A stretch of DNA of 64,000 bases from Mycobacterium sp. GA-1841 (GCF_001954135.1 NZ_MBEQ01000017.1:1-64000), one strand, 5' to 3'. Positions 39,978-49,807 are shown, counted from the stretch's first letter. Notes: generated by a model from the sequence alone, not told the origin. Made by a program: numbers and translations.

Positions 39978-41263
39978 GCCGGCCACACCTCCGGGTTCGG
40001 ACGAAAACGCACCGTCAGCTCGCCACCGCGCAACTGCGCATCTGTCACGATGCACCGACGCAGCACCGACGCCAACCGCACCCGACGCCGCATACCTGCC
40101 GCGCCGATGATCAAGTCGTCGTCGACACGGCCCAACGTGAGTCCGGCCGAATCGATCTGGGGCAACTCTAGCCGCAATCGGTACACGGCTTCGAGGCCAG
40201 ACCCCGACTCGCGGTCGACGACGGGCCGCAGCGGCCCCGGCGGTGGTGCCCCGTCGCGCCGTCGGGCACCGTCGATCAGCTCCCCCAACGCCTTGGGGCC
40301 GATCGGCTCCCCCGGCACATGCGGCACCAGCACCAGCTGCACGTCCCCGATCGTGGTGTCCAGGGTGTCGAGCACGCTCTGCTGCTCAGAGATCCGCTCG
40401 GTGTACCAGTCGAACGCAGGATGCGCCGGGAGGTTCTGATACTCGAACGAATCATCCTGCACCAGAACCTGATTGACGATGATCTCGGCGACCTCTACCC
40501 CCATCAGCGCCAACGATCCCAGCGTCCGCGACGCTTCGGCGGCCACTACCCGCTCGGGGGTGAGCACCAGGTGGGCACTCACCCGGGAGCCGTCGGTGAG
40601 CAACGTGCCGAGTCGGCGGATCCCGCCATCCACCCGTTCGATCAGGGCCACGATCGCCGCGGTGGCCGCGTCTGTGCCCTGAATGCTCCTCGCGTGTCCA
40701 GAAGAACCCGACAACCGGCGGTGTCGCGGCCAGGCCCGTTCCAGATACAGGCCGAAGGTCTCGGGCAACGTCAGCATCCGCAACGCATCGGCGGTCGAGG
40801 CGCAGTCCACCACCACGTGATCCCACCGCCCGGAGTCGGCAAGCTCACCCACCTCATGCAGCCCGAGCACTTCCTGGATGCCAGGCAGGGCCGAAAGTTC
40901 TTCGGGGGCAACATCTCCCAAATCCGATTCGGGAAACCGCGCGGCCAGCGGACCTGCCGCCTCAACCCAGCGCGCCCCCAACAGGGCCAGCGTGTCCAGG
41001 GCCAGGGCATCCAGACAACCACCGCCGGGATCCAGGTCGCTGAGCACGCGGGTGGGATGGCGTTGTCCCGTGGGCGCGAGCGTGATCCCGAGGACATCGC
41101 CGGTGGAATGCGCCTGGTCGGTGGAAACGATCAGGACCCGCTGGCCCGAGCTGGCATCACGAACCGCGGTGGCCGTCGCCAACGTCGATTTGCCCACCCC
41201 GCCTTTGCCGACGAACAGGCTGATCCTCGCGGGGGAAGGCGCGTTCCCGTCCGGCGAAGTCAC
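39974..41263 (-). CDS. ArsA/Get3-like ATPase (Rv2184c-like)
   Basis: P-loop ATPase of the anion-pump/Get3 superfamily, 429 residues. The deviant Walker A GKGGVGKS is at 19-26, switch motif STDQAHS near 47-53, and VVDCAST and a TPERVVAAEASRTL segment fit ArsA-like proteins. There is no ArsB or arsenic gene nearby, so arsenite export is unlikely. A Get3-like chaperone for lipid or membrane-protein cargo is a guess suggested by the neighbouring SRPBCC proteins. GTG 41263 overlaps the upstream gene by 4 bp. Confidence 0.85.
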   Translation of the reverse strand: MTSPDGNAPSPARISLFVGKGGVGKSTLATATAVRDASSGQRVLIVSTDQAHSTGDVLGITLAPTGQRHPTRVLSDLDPGGGCLDALALDTLALLGARWVEAAGPLAARFPESDLGDVAPEELSALPGIQEVLGLHEVGELADSGRWDHVVVDCASTADALRMLTLPETFGLYLERAWPRHRRLSGSSGHARSIQGTDAATAAIVALIERVDGGIRRLGTLLTDGSRVSAHLVLTPERVVAAEASRTLGSLALMGVEVAEIIVNQVLVQDDSFEYQNLPAHPAFDWYTERISEQQSVLDTLDTTIGDVQLVLVPHVPGEPIGPKALGELIDGARRRDGAPPPGPLRPVVDRESGSGLEAVYRLRLELPQIDSAGLTLGRVDDDLIIGAAGMRRRVRLASVLRRCIVTDAQLRGGELTVRFRPNPEVWPA

Positions 41264-41697
41264 TCAGCCTCTGCTCGTTTCTTGAGGTCTTTGAGCGCGG
41301 TGTCGGTGAGCCGTCGCTCAGCCTTGCGTTTGAGCAACCCGATCATCGGGATCATCAGATCGACCGATAGCTCATAGGTCACCTCGGTCCCGGAACCCTT
41401 GGGCGCCAAGCGATACGCGCCTTCCAGCGAGCGCAACAACGAACTGGACACCAGCGACCAGGTCACCGAGGTGCGATCGGCCGGCCACACATAGGCCAGC
41501 ACCATGGTGTCCTTGAGCACCGCGGCGTCGAGTACCAGCCTGGCCGTCTTGGGATAACCCTGCTCGTCGGCCTCGAGGACCTCGGCTTCCTTGTACTCGT
41601 TGACCCACTGCGGATATGAGCCGATATCGGCGATGACATCCATCACCGCCGCCGGGTCAGCATCGATGTAGATGGTCTGTGTCGTCTTGTCGGCCAC
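41260..41697 (-). CDS. SRPBCC (START-like) family protein (Rv2185c-like)
   Basis: 145-residue protein of the polyketide cyclase/dehydrase SRPBCC fold, with a hydrophobic ligand cavity. Typical opening TQTIYIDADPAAVMDVIADI and SYPQWVNEY, ending in an amphipathic helix MIGLLKRKAERRLTDTALKDL. Ligand unknown; lipids are likely. GTG 41697 follows GGGGAGAAGGG. It is the first gene of a tightly overlapping trio with the ATPase and the Cys-motif protein. Confidence 0.85.
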   Translation of the reverse strand: MADKTTQTIYIDADPAAVMDVIADIGSYPQWVNEYKEAEVLEADEQGYPKTARLVLDAAVLKDTMVLAYVWPADRTSVTWSLVSSSLLRSLEGAYRLAPKGSGTEVTYELSVDLMIPMIGLLKRKAERRLTDTALKDLKKRAEAE

Positions 41698-41835
41698 CGC
41701 ATAGCCCTTCTCCCCGGTTGCGGGGCTCCCCGTCTCCCCCGCCCCGCGGGGGTGCCTGGCTCTCGGGAAAGAAATCTACCCTCCCGCAGACAAACGCCGG
41801 AGGGACCGGGTCAGACCCGATCAAACCGCCGGGCC

Positions 41836-42225
41836 TCAGGCCAGTCGGGACACCCCGACCGGGCGAGTCGACTCCAGGCGCTGCTTGATCTCGAACGACA
41901 TGGCCTTGCCCGCGACGCGGCGCCGGTGGTTCATGTTGGCCAGGTCCATGTCGGCCAACTGTTTGGCCGTGACGCCGGACGGTTCGGCATGCAGGAAGTA
42001 GTGCAGCACCACACCGTCCATCACCTGCTCGAGCCAGACCTCCATCGTGCCGGTCAACGCACCGGTCACAGTCCAGCGCTGGCCCTTGTCGGCGCGGTCC
42101 TCGACGACCTTGAGCACCAGGTCGGGCCACCACCGGCGCCAAGCGGCAGGATCGGCAACCGCGGCGCCTACGGCGACCGGATCGGCGCAGACGAACGTCT
42201 CGTCGGCGATCTGAATGCTGTTCAT
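41836..42225 (-). CDS. SRPBCC-like protein (Rv2186c-like)
   Basis: 129-residue small protein with the SRPBCC pattern: [21 protein letters not shown] at the start, [10 protein letters not shown], a central [11 protein letters not shown], and a C-terminal helix [18 protein letters not shown]. It is 138 bp upstream of the second SRPBCC gene and oriented the same way. ATG 42225 gives the 129-residue length I recall for Rv2186c; TTG 42234 is an alternative. Divergent from fadD15. Confidence 0.8.
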   Translation of the reverse strand: MNSIQIADETFVCADPVAVGAAVADPAAWRRWWPDLVLKVVEDRADKGQRWTVTGALTGTMEVWLEQVMDGVVLHYFLHAEPSGVTAKQLADMDLANMNHRRRVAGKAMSFEIKQRLESTRPVGVSRLA

Positions 42226-42319
42226 CGCGGACAAGCTTCACATATGCGTGGTCGTCCGACCACCGCGGCCGACTAGGCTGACGCGCAAAGCCGGTATACA
42301 AAGCCTGGAGGGCAACATC

Positions 42320-44116
42320 GTGCGTGAGTTCAGCGTGCCCGCGTCATTCACCGTCGGCGAGCACGACAACATCGTCAACTCGGTATCCGCCCACGCGGCG
42401 GACAGTCCCGACCACGTCATCTTCCGACGCCTGGTCAACGACTCCTGGACCGATGTGACCTGCGCCGAAGCGGCCGAGACGATCCGGGCGGTGGCCCGCG
42501 GCCTGATTGCCGAGGGCATCCAGGCCGGTGACCGGGTGGCGATCCTGTCGGCCACCCGCTACGAGTGGCCGATCATCGACTTCGCGATCCTGTCGGTCGG
42601 CGCGGTGACCGTGCCGATCTACGAGACCTCCTCGGCCGAGCAGGTGCGCTTCGTCCTGGAGAACTCCGCGGCGAAGATGGTTTTCGCCGAGTCCGACGCG
42701 CACGCGACCACCGTGGAACAGCTCCGTGGCCAGCTGCCCGAGCTGGGCAAGGTACTGCGGATCGACGGCACCGGCACCCCCGCCCTGGAGGCGATGGCCG
42801 CGGCCGGCGCCTCGGTCGAGGCCACCGAGGTCGACACCCGCCTGGCCGGGATCCGTTCGGCCGACCCGGCCACCCTGATCTACACCTCCGGGACCACCGG
42901 CCAGCCCAAGGGCTGTCAGCTGACGCACTCGAACCTGCTGTACGAGATCCGAGGCGCCAAGGCCTGCTTCCCGACCCAGTTGGCCAAGGGTGAACGGATG
43001 CTCGTGTTCCTGCCGCTGGCACACGTGCTGGCCCGGGCCATCACGATCGCCGCCTTCACCAACCAGGTCACGCTGGGATTCACCAGCGACATCAAGAACC
43101 TGGTCCCCACCTTCGCGGTGTTCAAGCCGACCCTGGTGGTCTCGGTGCCCCGCGTGTTCGAGAAGGTCTACAACACCGCCGAGCAGAATGCCCGCAACGA
43201 CGGCAAGGGCAAGATCTTCGCGATCGCAGCCGACACCGCGATCGAGTGGAGCAAGGCTCAGGACGCCAACGGTCCCGGGCTGCTGCTGCGGGCCAAGCAC
43301 GCCGTGTTCGACAAGCTGGTCTACGGCAAGCTGCGGGCGGCCCTCGGCGGCGAATGCCGCGCGGCGATCTCCGGCGGCGCGCCGCTGGGCGCGCGGTTGG
43401 GCCACTTCTATCGCGGTGTGGGACTGAGCATCTACGAGGGTTATGGGCTGACCGAGACCAGCGCGGCCATCACCGTGAACCGGGTCGACGAGCTCAAGGT
43501 CGGCTCGGTCGGCAAGTTGATGCCCGGCAACAGCATGCGCATCGCCGAGGACGGCGAGCTGCTGGTCAAGGGTGGCGTGGTGTTCAACGGCTACTGGGGC
43601 AACGAGACCGAGACCAACGCCGTGTTCACCGACGGCTGGTTCCACACCGGCGACCTGGGCGCCATCGATGACGACGGCTTCCTGACCATCGTCGGACGCA
43701 AGAAGGAAATCATCGTCACCGCGGGCGGCAAGAACGTCGCACCCGCGCTACTGGAAGACCGGCTGCGGGCCCACCCGCTGATCAGCCAGGCCATGGCCGT
43801 CGGCGACCAGCAGCCGTTCATCGCCGCACTCATCACCATCGACCCGGAAGCGTTTCCGGGCTGGAAGCAGCGCAACGGCAAGGACGCCGGAGCGTCGGTC
43901 GGCGACCTGGCCGAGGACCCGGACCTGGTGGCCGAGATCGATCTCGCCGTCAAGGACGCCAATCAGGCGGTGTCCCATGCCGAGTCGATCCGCAAGTTTC
44001 GGATTCTGCCGGTCGACTTCACCGAGGACACCGGCGAGTTGACCCCGACGTTGAAGGTCAAGCGCAAGGTGGTGGCCGAGAAGTTCGCCTCCGACATCGC
44101 TGCGCTGTACGGCTGA
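42320..44116 (+). CDS. fadD15: Long-chain fatty-acid-CoA ligase FadD15
   Basis: AMP-forming acyl-CoA synthetase, 598 residues. The AMP motif [11 protein letters not shown] starts at residue 188; GYGLTETSA and GWFHTGDLG follow, and the C-terminal [15 protein letters not shown] hinge and TPTLKVKRK with the catalytic lysine are intact. It activates long-chain fatty acids for lipid synthesis or degradation. GTG 42320 after GGAGGG gives [16 protein letters not shown], matching the start I recall for M. tuberculosis; the frame is open further upstream. Confidence 0.94.
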   Translation: MREFSVPASFTVGEHDNIVNSVSAHAADSPDHVIFRRLVNDSWTDVTCAEAAETIRAVARGLIAEGIQAGDRVAILSATRYEWPIIDFAILSVGAVTVPIYETSSAEQVRFVLENSAAKMVFAESDAHATTVEQLRGQLPELGKVLRIDGTGTPALEAMAAAGASVEATEVDTRLAGIRSADPATLIYTSGTTGQPKGCQLTHSNLLYEIRGAKACFPTQLAKGERMLVFLPLAHVLARAITIAAFTNQVTLGFTSDIKNLVPTFAVFKPTLVVSVPRVFEKVYNTAEQNARNDGKGKIFAIAADTAIEWSKAQDANGPGLLLRAKHAVFDKLVYGKLRAALGGECRAAISGGAPLGARLGHFYRGVGLSIYEGYGLTETSAAITVNRVDELKVGSVGKLMPGNSMRIAEDGELLVKGGVVFNGYWGNETETNAVFTDGWFHTGDLGAIDDDGFLTIVGRKKEIIVTAGGKNVAPALLEDRLRAHPLISQAMAVGDQQPFIAALITIDPEAFPGWKQRNGKDAGASVGDLAEDPDLVAEIDLAVKDANQAVSHAESIRKFRILPVDFTEDTGELTPTLKVKRKVVAEKFASDIAALYG

Positions 44117-44139
44117 ACAGCCGGATTGAGCGCCGCCGT

Positions 44140-45282
44140 TCAGCCCGACAGGAGCCCGGTCAGCCGGGCGCCCTGAGACCGCCACTGCCAGTTGTCCACC
44201 GCCCAATGCCGCCCGGCCGCGCCCATCGCGGCGGCTCGGGCCGGATCGTTGAGCAGGTCACCCACGGCGGTGATCACCGCCTTGACGTCGGTGCCGTCCA
44301 CCACCGTGCCGGTGTGGCCGTCCAGCACGGTTTCCGGTGCGCCGCCGGAGGTTCCGGCGATCACCGGCACCCCGCAGGCCGAGGCCTCCAGGTAGACGAT
44401 GCCCAGGCCCTCGACGTCCAGACCGGCGCCCCGGGTGCGGCACGGCATGGCGAACACGTCGGCCATCGCATGGTGAGCGGGCAGTTCGGCGCCGGGCACT
44501 GCGCCGGTGAAGATGACGTCGGCGGCCACGTCATGCGTGTGTGCCAGGTGCTGCAGGCGCTCCAGATACGGTCCACCGCCGACGATCACCAACGCCGCCT
44601 CGGGGACGCGCCGACGGATGGCGGGCCAGGCCCGAATGAGCATGTCCTGACCTTTGCGCGGCACCAGGCGCGACAGGCACACCACCACCGGACGTTGCCC
44701 GAGGCCGTACCGGGCCCGCAGCTCGGCCCGGGCCACCGGATCAGGTGTAAACCGGTCCGTGTCGACGCCCGGGGGTAGATGTTCGAGCGCGGCGCGGGGG
44801 CCGAAGGCCGATGCGAACCTGCCCCGGGTGTAGCGGCTGACGAACGTCACGACGTCGGCGTCGTCCCCGATCCTGCGCAGTGCACCCCGCGCGATCGGCA
44901 GCATCGACCAGCCCACCTCGTGACCGTGGGTGCTCGCCACCACGCGCGTGGCTCCGGCGCGCCGCGCCAACGGGCCCAGCAGCGCCAACGGCGCAGCCGC
45001 CCCGAACCACACCGTCTCGATGTCGTTCTCGGCGATCAGTTTGTGCATGCGGGCCGCCACAGTGGGCTCGGGCACCATCAGTGAGGTCGGATGCCGCACC
45101 ACCCGATAACCGGCTGCGGCCGCCCCGTCGTCATAGTCGCGGGCGCCCTTCCATTTCGGCGCATACACCGTGAGCTCATGCGAGCCGTCGCGCATCAGCT
45201 CCCCGACGAAAGCCTCCAGATACGACTGGATGCCGCCACGGCGCGGTGGAAAGTCGTTGGTGACCAACAAAACCCGCGTCAT
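44140..45282 (-). CDS. pimB': Phosphatidylinositol alpha-mannosyltransferase PimB'
   Basis: GT4 glycosyltransferase, 380 residues, adding the second mannose to PIM1 to form PIM2, precursor of lipomannan. N-terminal TNDFPPRRGGIQSYL binds the donor loop; RLVPRKGQDMLI and the EX7E-type GLDVEGLGIVYLEASACGVPV are GT4 signatures. It belongs to the same pathway as mptA and mptC. ATG 45282 is 6 nt after TAACCT, which overlaps the end of the upstream gene, giving a predicted leaderless mRNA. Confidence 0.94.
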   Translation of the reverse strand: MTRVLLVTNDFPPRRGGIQSYLEAFVGELMRDGSHELTVYAPKWKGARDYDDGAAAAGYRVVRHPTSLMVPEPTVAARMHKLIAENDIETVWFGAAAPLALLGPLARRAGATRVVASTHGHEVGWSMLPIARGALRRIGDDADVVTFVSRYTRGRFASAFGPRAALEHLPPGVDTDRFTPDPVARAELRARYGLGQRPVVVCLSRLVPRKGQDMLIRAWPAIRRRVPEAALVIVGGGPYLERLQHLAHTHDVAADVIFTGAVPGAELPAHHAMADVFAMPCRTRGAGLDVEGLGIVYLEASACGVPVIAGTSGGAPETVLDGHTGTVVDGTDVKAVITAVGDLLNDPARAAAMGAAGRHWAVDNWQWRSQGARLTGLLSG

Positions 45283-45288
45283 GGCGAC

Positions 45289-45294
45289 AGGTTA
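45289..45294 (-). promoter_or_regulatory. -10 element of pimB'
   Basis: TAACCT on the minus strand, 6 nt before the ATG at 45282, overlapping the last codon of the upstream gene. Confidence 0.5.
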
Positions 45295-46191
45295 GCCGGT
45301 CATCCACCGACGCCAGCCGGCAACCACGGTGTCCTGGTCGGTGCCCAGGATCTCGCGCACTGCAGTGGCGACGTCGGGATGGCCGGGTCCGCAGGCACGC
45401 CGGTACAGCTCCCGCAGCGTGCCGGCACCGTAGGCGTCGGCAACGTAGCGGGCGAACCACCATGCCCGGTCATAGGCCAGACTGCGAGTCTGCCCGGGAG
45501 TGTCGAGATCGGCGTCGGTCGGCAGCTGCGCCAGTGCGGCAGCGTGCGCAGGCGGTGCCCTGGGTGGCCGCCCGACATAGTCGGCCACTCCCTCGGTGAG
45601 CCAGCGCGGCGCATCGGCCGCCGTCTGCGACCGGGCGGCGTAGTGGAACAGCTCATGGCGCAGCACGATTCGCAACGCGTCCGGACTCATGTCCGCGGCG
45701 CCGGGGGCGAACATGACCCGCTGCGCGGTTGTGGTCGCGGCAATGTCGGCCACTCCCCCGCCCAGCACCTGGAACTGCTGATCGGAACCTGCCACCGCAA
45801 TCTCGATGTCGCGGCGCCAGTCCGGACCCCAGAACGCGGTCACCACGGCCGTGGCGTCGGGAAGTTCGGCACCGAGACGCTCCACCAGGGCCTGCGATCG
45901 GGGTCCGCCGAGCGCCAGGAACCGTACAGATCGCCCGTCGGGCAACACCATGGAGGTGACCGGGTCGGACGGCGGTGCAGCAGACGTGGCGGTGGACGCC
46001 GGCTCTGTAGGTGGAGGTGACGCGGTCGGCATGGATGGCGTGGGCCGCCACACCAACGCCGTGGCCAGTGCCAGTTCGGCCACCAACACCGCGGCCAGCA
46101 GCGGCCTGCGGCGGCTCAGAGTCGAGCCGTTATCGGACGACTCAGTAGCGGCGAACGACTCAGTACCGACGAACGTTGTAGATCGGCGCAT
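45292..46191 (-). CDS. Membrane-anchored peptidase MA-like protein (Rv2189c-like)
   Basis: About 299 residues. An N-terminal membrane anchor (RRRPLLAAVLVAELALA) and a Pro/Thr/Ser-rich linker lead to a basic domain with IVLRHELFHYAARS, a HExxH zinc-peptidase-like motif, followed by PRWLTEGVADYVGR with the third ligand Glu expected of gluzincin-like MA peptidases. It is probably a secreted, membrane-tethered metalloprotease or a degenerate relative. The start is uncertain: ATG 46191 overlaps ripC by 32 bp, and no other ATG/GTG occurs before the anchor. Confidence 0.75.
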   Translation of the reverse strand: MRRSTTFVGTESFAATESSDNGSTLSRRRPLLAAVLVAELALATALVWRPTPSMPTASPPPTEPASTATSAAPPSDPVTSMVLPDGRSVRFLALGGPRSQALVERLGAELPDATAVVTAFWGPDWRRDIEIAVAGSDQQFQVLGGGVADIAATTTAQRVMFAPGAADMSPDALRIVLRHELFHYAARSQTAADAPRWLTEGVADYVGRPPRAPPAHAAALAQLPTDADLDTPGQTRSLAYDRAWWFARYVADAYGAGTLRELYRRACGPGHPDVATAVREILGTDQDTVVAGWRRWMTG

Positions 46192-47296
46192 TGTTGACCG
46201 GGGCCACCCGTACCGGGGTGCCGTAGGTCGACGCATGCACCATCATCCCGTCGCCGATGTAGATGCCCACATGCGAGGCGTCGGAGTAATAGGTCACCAC
46301 GTCGCCAGGTTGCATCGAATCCGTCGAGACCGGTTGGCCGCCGCGGGCCATGGCCTGACTGGAATGCGGCAGCGAGATCCCGGCGTGCTGGAACGCCCAC
46401 ATCACCAGGCCCGAACAGTCGAACGAGCTGGGACCGGCTGCCCCCCAGGAGTAAGGCGAGCCGATGCGACTCAGCGCCGCCTGGATGACAGTGCCCGAAT
46501 GTCCGCTGCCTTCATCGGGAAGCGCACCCTCCGGCGGGGCGACGTCACCGGGCGGAATACCGTTCGGCGGGTCAGCCAATACGGCGGGATCCTGCGCCGG
46601 TGGCAACGGCTCAGGTGCGGGGACCGGCGGGGTCGGCGGCAGAGCGTTCATCGCCTCCCGCTGGGCCGGCGTCAACGCCTGGTACTGCGACTTGACGATC
46701 GCGATCTGCACCTGGAGTTGACTTTGCTTGGATTGCAGGTCAGCGCGCACTGCGGCGGCCTGCTCGGCGGCGGTCTTGGCGTCGGCGGCCGACTTCGCGG
46801 ACTCCTTCTCGGCCGCGGCGGCTTTCGCGCCGGCGGTGCGGAAGTTCGTCATCTGCGCCGACATCTCGGTTGCCATCACCCGCTGCACGGCGAGCTGATC
46901 GATCAGCTGCTGCGGCGAACCAGCCGTCAGGATCGCGTCCACACCGGAGGTGCGGCCACCCATGTATTGGGCTGCAGCAACCTTGTTGACCGAACTCTGG
47001 AATGTTGCCAACTGAGATTCGGCGGCGCCTACTGCCGCGGCGTCATCGGCATGCTTCTTTTCCGCAGCTTCTTGTGCGGCAAGCTTGTTGTTCAGATCGA
47101 GCTGCGCCGAGTGCATGGCCTCGGTGGTCTGCTCCGCCTGGCGCGACAACTCATTGAGCTTTGCCAGAGCGTCATCCGCGGGATCCGCGTGCGAACTGGC
47201 GGCGAGAAATCCGGCGAACAAGGTCAAGCCCGCAATTGCACCTGCAAAGGGTCGCTTGACACGACTTGTGGGCCGATGCGCGCGGTCGTGCCTCAA
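46160..47296 (-). CDS. ripC: NlpC/P60 peptidoglycan hydrolase RipC
   Basis: Secreted D,L-endopeptidase, 378 residues. A signal peptide (KRPFAGAIAGLTLFAGFLAASSHA) precedes a long coiled coil (about 40-205), a Pro-rich linker and the NlpC/P60 domain with Cys294 in SFDCSGLVMWAF and His342 in DASHVGIYIGDG. The coiled coil resembles that of RipC, which is controlled by FtsEX-type partners. TTG 47296 is chosen because TAAGGA lies 7 nt upstream. A SigA-like promoter lies 60 bp further up. Confidence 0.92.
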   Translation of the reverse strand: MRHDRAHRPTSRVKRPFAGAIAGLTLFAGFLAASSHADPADDALAKLNELSRQAEQTTEAMHSAQLDLNNKLAAQEAAEKKHADDAAAVGAAESQLATFQSSVNKVAAAQYMGGRTSGVDAILTAGSPQQLIDQLAVQRVMATEMSAQMTNFRTAGAKAAAAEKESAKSAADAKTAAEQAAAVRADLQSKQSQLQVQIAIVKSQYQALTPAQREAMNALPPTPPVPAPEPLPPAQDPAVLADPPNGIPPGDVAPPEGALPDEGSGHSGTVIQAALSRIGSPYSWGAAGPSSFDCSGLVMWAFQHAGISLPHSSQAMARGGQPVSTDSMQPGDVVTYYSDASHVGIYIGDGMMVHASTYGTPVRVAPVNNAPIYNVRRY

Positions 47297-47355
47297 GTTT
47301 TTGTCCTTACAACTGGCGATGGCGAGCCGCCTGGAACTGCTCTCAGGTCTCAGAT

Positions 47356-47385
47356 AGGTTACGAAACGGCATCGGCCTTGTCCAA
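47356..47385 (-). promoter_or_regulatory. Candidate ripC promoter
   Basis: On the minus strand TTGGAC (47385-47380), 18 bases, TAACCT (47361-47356); predicted start near 47349 gives a 53-nt leader with a ribosome-binding site before TTG 47296. Confidence 0.4.
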
Positions 47386-47448
47386 CAGAAGCTGCCAATT
47401 TAACAGCCCGGTCTGGGAATTTTCCTGTGCGCCAGTGGATGCGTGTCG

Positions 47449-47715
47449 TCAGGCGACGCCGGATCTGCCGTCCCGGTGAATCGGGACGAGCCGCAGCCGC
47501 GGCGCAAGCCCCACGTCAGCCAGCACTTCCAGGGCCCGGCGCTCGTCGTCCAGCAAAGTTTCCGGAACTCCGAGCAGCACGCTGACGACACAGTCCTGGC
47601 AGCCCGGACCGCGTACCGCGCAATCATCGCAGTCGATGGTCACGCTGCCTGCGCGTGGCTCGGCGGCGTCGGGCTCGTCGGCATAGGACCAGTTGTCCCG
47701 CCGCAGTCCGCTCAT
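47449..47715 (-). CDS. Small Cys-rich protein, unknown function
   Basis: 88-residue acidic protein with the compact motif DCDDCAVRGPGCQDC, holding CxxC and CxxC pairs and so probably a zinc site, followed by VVSVLLGVPE and a helical C-terminus ending LRLVPIHRDG. Similar short proteins next to NlpC/P60 genes occur in other actinobacteria as far as I recall. ATG 47715 follows GAGAGGACGG. It is upstream of ripC in the same direction with its own gap, so co-regulation with the hydrolase is possible. Confidence 0.75.
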   Translation of the reverse strand: MSGLRRDNWSYADEPDAAEPRAGSVTIDCDDCAVRGPGCQDCVVSVLLGVPETLLDDERRALEVLADVGLAPRLRLVPIHRDGRSGVA

Positions 47716-47765
47716 CTTGACCGTCCTCTCGATCGGTGTTGGGGGGCACGCTATCGGCGGGGACC

Positions 47766-47878
47766 GACAAGTAGCGGAGCGGATTGGAGCGACAAGCCCG
47801 ACAAGTAGCGGAGCGGATTGGAGCGACAAGCCCGACAAATAGCGGAGCGGATTGGAGCGACAAGCCCGACAAGTAGCG
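47766..47878. repeat. 34-bp tandem repeat between two divergent genes
   Basis: Three 34-bp units (47766-47799, 47800-47833, 47834-47867) and an 11-bp partial copy. Units one and two are identical; the third differs by one base. Each begins GACAAGTAGCGGAGC and contains a second GACAAG. Looks like a mycobacterial minisatellite (VNTR). It ends 33 bp before the -10 of the exonuclease gene. Confidence 0.9.
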
Positions 47879-47910
47879 CGTGGCAGCCCGACCTTGTCGG
47901 TGCCAGTACC

Positions 47911-47916
47911 TACGGT
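47911..47916 (+). promoter_or_regulatory. -10 element of the exonuclease/UvrC-like gene
   Basis: TACGGT, 7 nt before the ATG at 47924; no ribosome-binding site, predicted leaderless. Confidence 0.45.
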
Positions 47917-47923
47917 CACTGTC

Positions 47924-49807
47924 ATGGGTCAGCGCAGCATCGCCGACGTCGAGCAGCTGGCGCTGGATTTCGACCCGACCTTCGACTCGGTTTCGCTCGC
48001 CGACACCACCTTCGTCGTGGTGGACCTGGAGACCACGGGCGGACGGGCCACCGCCAAGACCCCCGGTGCGGGCTACGACGCCATCACCGAGATCGGCGCG
48101 GTCAAGGTTCGCGGCGGCGAGGTGCTCGGTGAGCTGGCCACGCTGGTCGATCCGGGTCGCGCCATCCCACCTCAGATCGTCGAGCTCACCGGGATCACCA
48201 CGGCGATGGTGCGCAACGCACCCCGCATCGAATCGGTGCTTCCGTCGTTTCTCGAGTTCTCCCGCGGCGCGGTGTTGGTCGCCCACAACGCCGGGTTCGA
48301 CATCGGTTTCCTGCGGGCGGCGGCCCAGCGTGCGCAGCTGAGCTGGACACGCCCACCGGTGCTGTGCACGGTGAAACTCGCCCGCCGGGTGTTGACCCGC
48401 GACGAGGCACCCAGCGTGAAGTTGTCGGCGCTGGCCCGGCTGTTCGGTGCGTCCACCACGCCGACCCACCGCGCGCTGGACGATGCCCGGGCCACCGTCG
48501 ACGTCCTGCACGCACTGATCGAGCGCGTCGGCAACCAGGGAGTCCACACCTACGCCGATCTAAGGTCGTACCTGCCCGACGTCACGCCGGCGCAGCGCCG
48601 AAACCGTTCACTGGCCGACGGGCTGCCCAACCGCCCCGGTGTCTATCTCTTCCGCGGCCCCTCCGGCGAGGTGCTGTACGTGGGCACCGCGGTCGATCTG
48701 CGCCGTCGGGTCCGCCAGTACTTCACCGGCGCCGACCCGAGGGCCCGGATGAAGGAGATGGCCTCGCTGGCGGTCGCGGTCGACCACGTGGAGTGCGCTC
48801 ACGATCTGGAGGCCGGGGTCCGTGAGCTCCGCCTGCTCGCCGCCCATGCGCCCCCGTACAACCGGCGCTCCAAAGCCCCGCAGCGATGGTGGTGGGTCGC
48901 GCTCACCGACGAGGCCTTCCCGAGGTTGTCAGCAGTGCGAAACCCGGGACACCGCACCGCTTTCGGACCGTTCTCGGCCCGATCCGACGCCGTGCAGTCC
49001 GCTGCCCTGCTGAGCCGCTTCACCGGTCTGCGCACCTGCACGGCCCGCTTCGGCACGGGCCGACGGCACCGCTGCCCCGAGGTCGAGTTGTCACCGTGCC
49101 CGGCGCCGCAGGACATCGACGCCGACGCGTATGCGGGCGCCGTCGGTAGGACCACCGCGTTGATCGACGGCGCCGACCACACCGCACTGGCGGCCACCCT
49201 CGACCACATCGCTGAGGTGGCGGCCGCCAGACGATACGAGACCGCCGCCCGGCTCCGCGATCATGCCGCGGTTGCAGTCGAGGCACTGTGGCGCGGGCAA
49301 CGGCTACGCGCGCTGGCCGAGCTGCCCGAACTGGTGGCCGCCCGTGGCGATGGCCACGGAGGTTGGCATTTCGCGGTGATCCGCCACGGTCAGTTGGCCG
49401 GGGCGGGTACGGCGCCGCGCGGGGTGCCGCCGATGCCGGTGGTCGACGCGATCTGCGCGGCCGCCCAGGTGATCCTGCCGACCGCAACGCCTTTGGGTGG
49501 CGCACTGGTCGAGGAGACCGCGCTCATCGCGCGCTGGTTGGCCACACCCGGAGTCCGCATCGTGCGCACCGACACCGGCGTCCAGACCGGATACGCCACC
49601 CCGATCGGCTCGGCAGGCCGCTACGCGACGTGGGCGGCCACCGCGCGTTCGGCCCGACTGGCCGCTGACCAACAGCAGAACTCAGAACTGCAGACTGAAC
49701 CGCACCCAACGCGCGAGCAGTTGTTCGGCCGCACCGGAGTCGATCGCCTCGGTGGCGCGCGCCAGACCGGCCTCCCACGCCGGAACCCACTGGGCGTCGC
49801 TGGCTAG
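47924..49807 (+). CDS. DEDDh exonuclease fused to UvrC-type GIY-YIG domain (Rv2191-like)
   Basis: 627-residue two-domain protein. Residues about 25-205 form a DnaQ/epsilon-like 3'-5' exonuclease ([35 protein letters not shown]). Residues about 220-330 match the UvrC/Cho GIY-YIG nuclease ([30 protein letters not shown]). A C-terminal region holds a UvrB-binding-like Cys stretch and further UvrC homology. It probably acts in repair, trimming or incising damaged DNA. Its last 126 bp overlap the convergent trpD tail, unusually long; the final residues after about 585 are trpD antisense. Confidence 0.88.
   Translation: MGQRSIADVEQLALDFDPTFDSVSLADTTFVVVDLETTGGRATAKTPGAGYDAITEIGAVKVRGGEVLGELATLVDPGRAIPPQIVELTGITTAMVRNAPRIESVLPSFLEFSRGAVLVAHNAGFDIGFLRAAAQRAQLSWTRPPVLCTVKLARRVLTRDEAPSVKLSALARLFGASTTPTHRALDDARATVDVLHALIERVGNQGVHTYADLRSYLPDVTPAQRRNRSLADGLPNRPGVYLFRGPSGEVLYVGTAVDLRRRVRQYFTGADPRARMKEMASLAVAVDHVECAHDLEAGVRELRLLAAHAPPYNRRSKAPQRWWWVALTDEAFPRLSAVRNPGHRTAFGPFSARSDAVQSAALLSRFTGLRTCTARFGTGRRHRCPEVELSPCPAPQDIDADAYAGAVGRTTALIDGADHTALAATLDHIAEVAAARRYETAARLRDHAAVAVEALWRGQRLRALAELPELVAARGDGHGGWHFAVIRHGQLAGAGTAPRGVPPMPVVDAICAAAQVILPTATPLGGALVEETALIARWLATPGVRIVRTDTGVQTGYATPIGSAGRYATWAATARSARLAADQQQNSELQTEPHPTREQLFGRTGVDRLGGARQTGLPRRNPLGVAG

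Noticed and set aside
41807..41819. CGGGTC-A-GACCCG palindrome between the two SRPBCC genes
   Set aside because: Just past the Rv2186c-like stop in a GC-rich gap; too short to call an operator or terminator.
47766..47878. CRISPR-like array
   Set aside because: Units are contiguous with no spacers and no cas genes; it is a tandem repeat.
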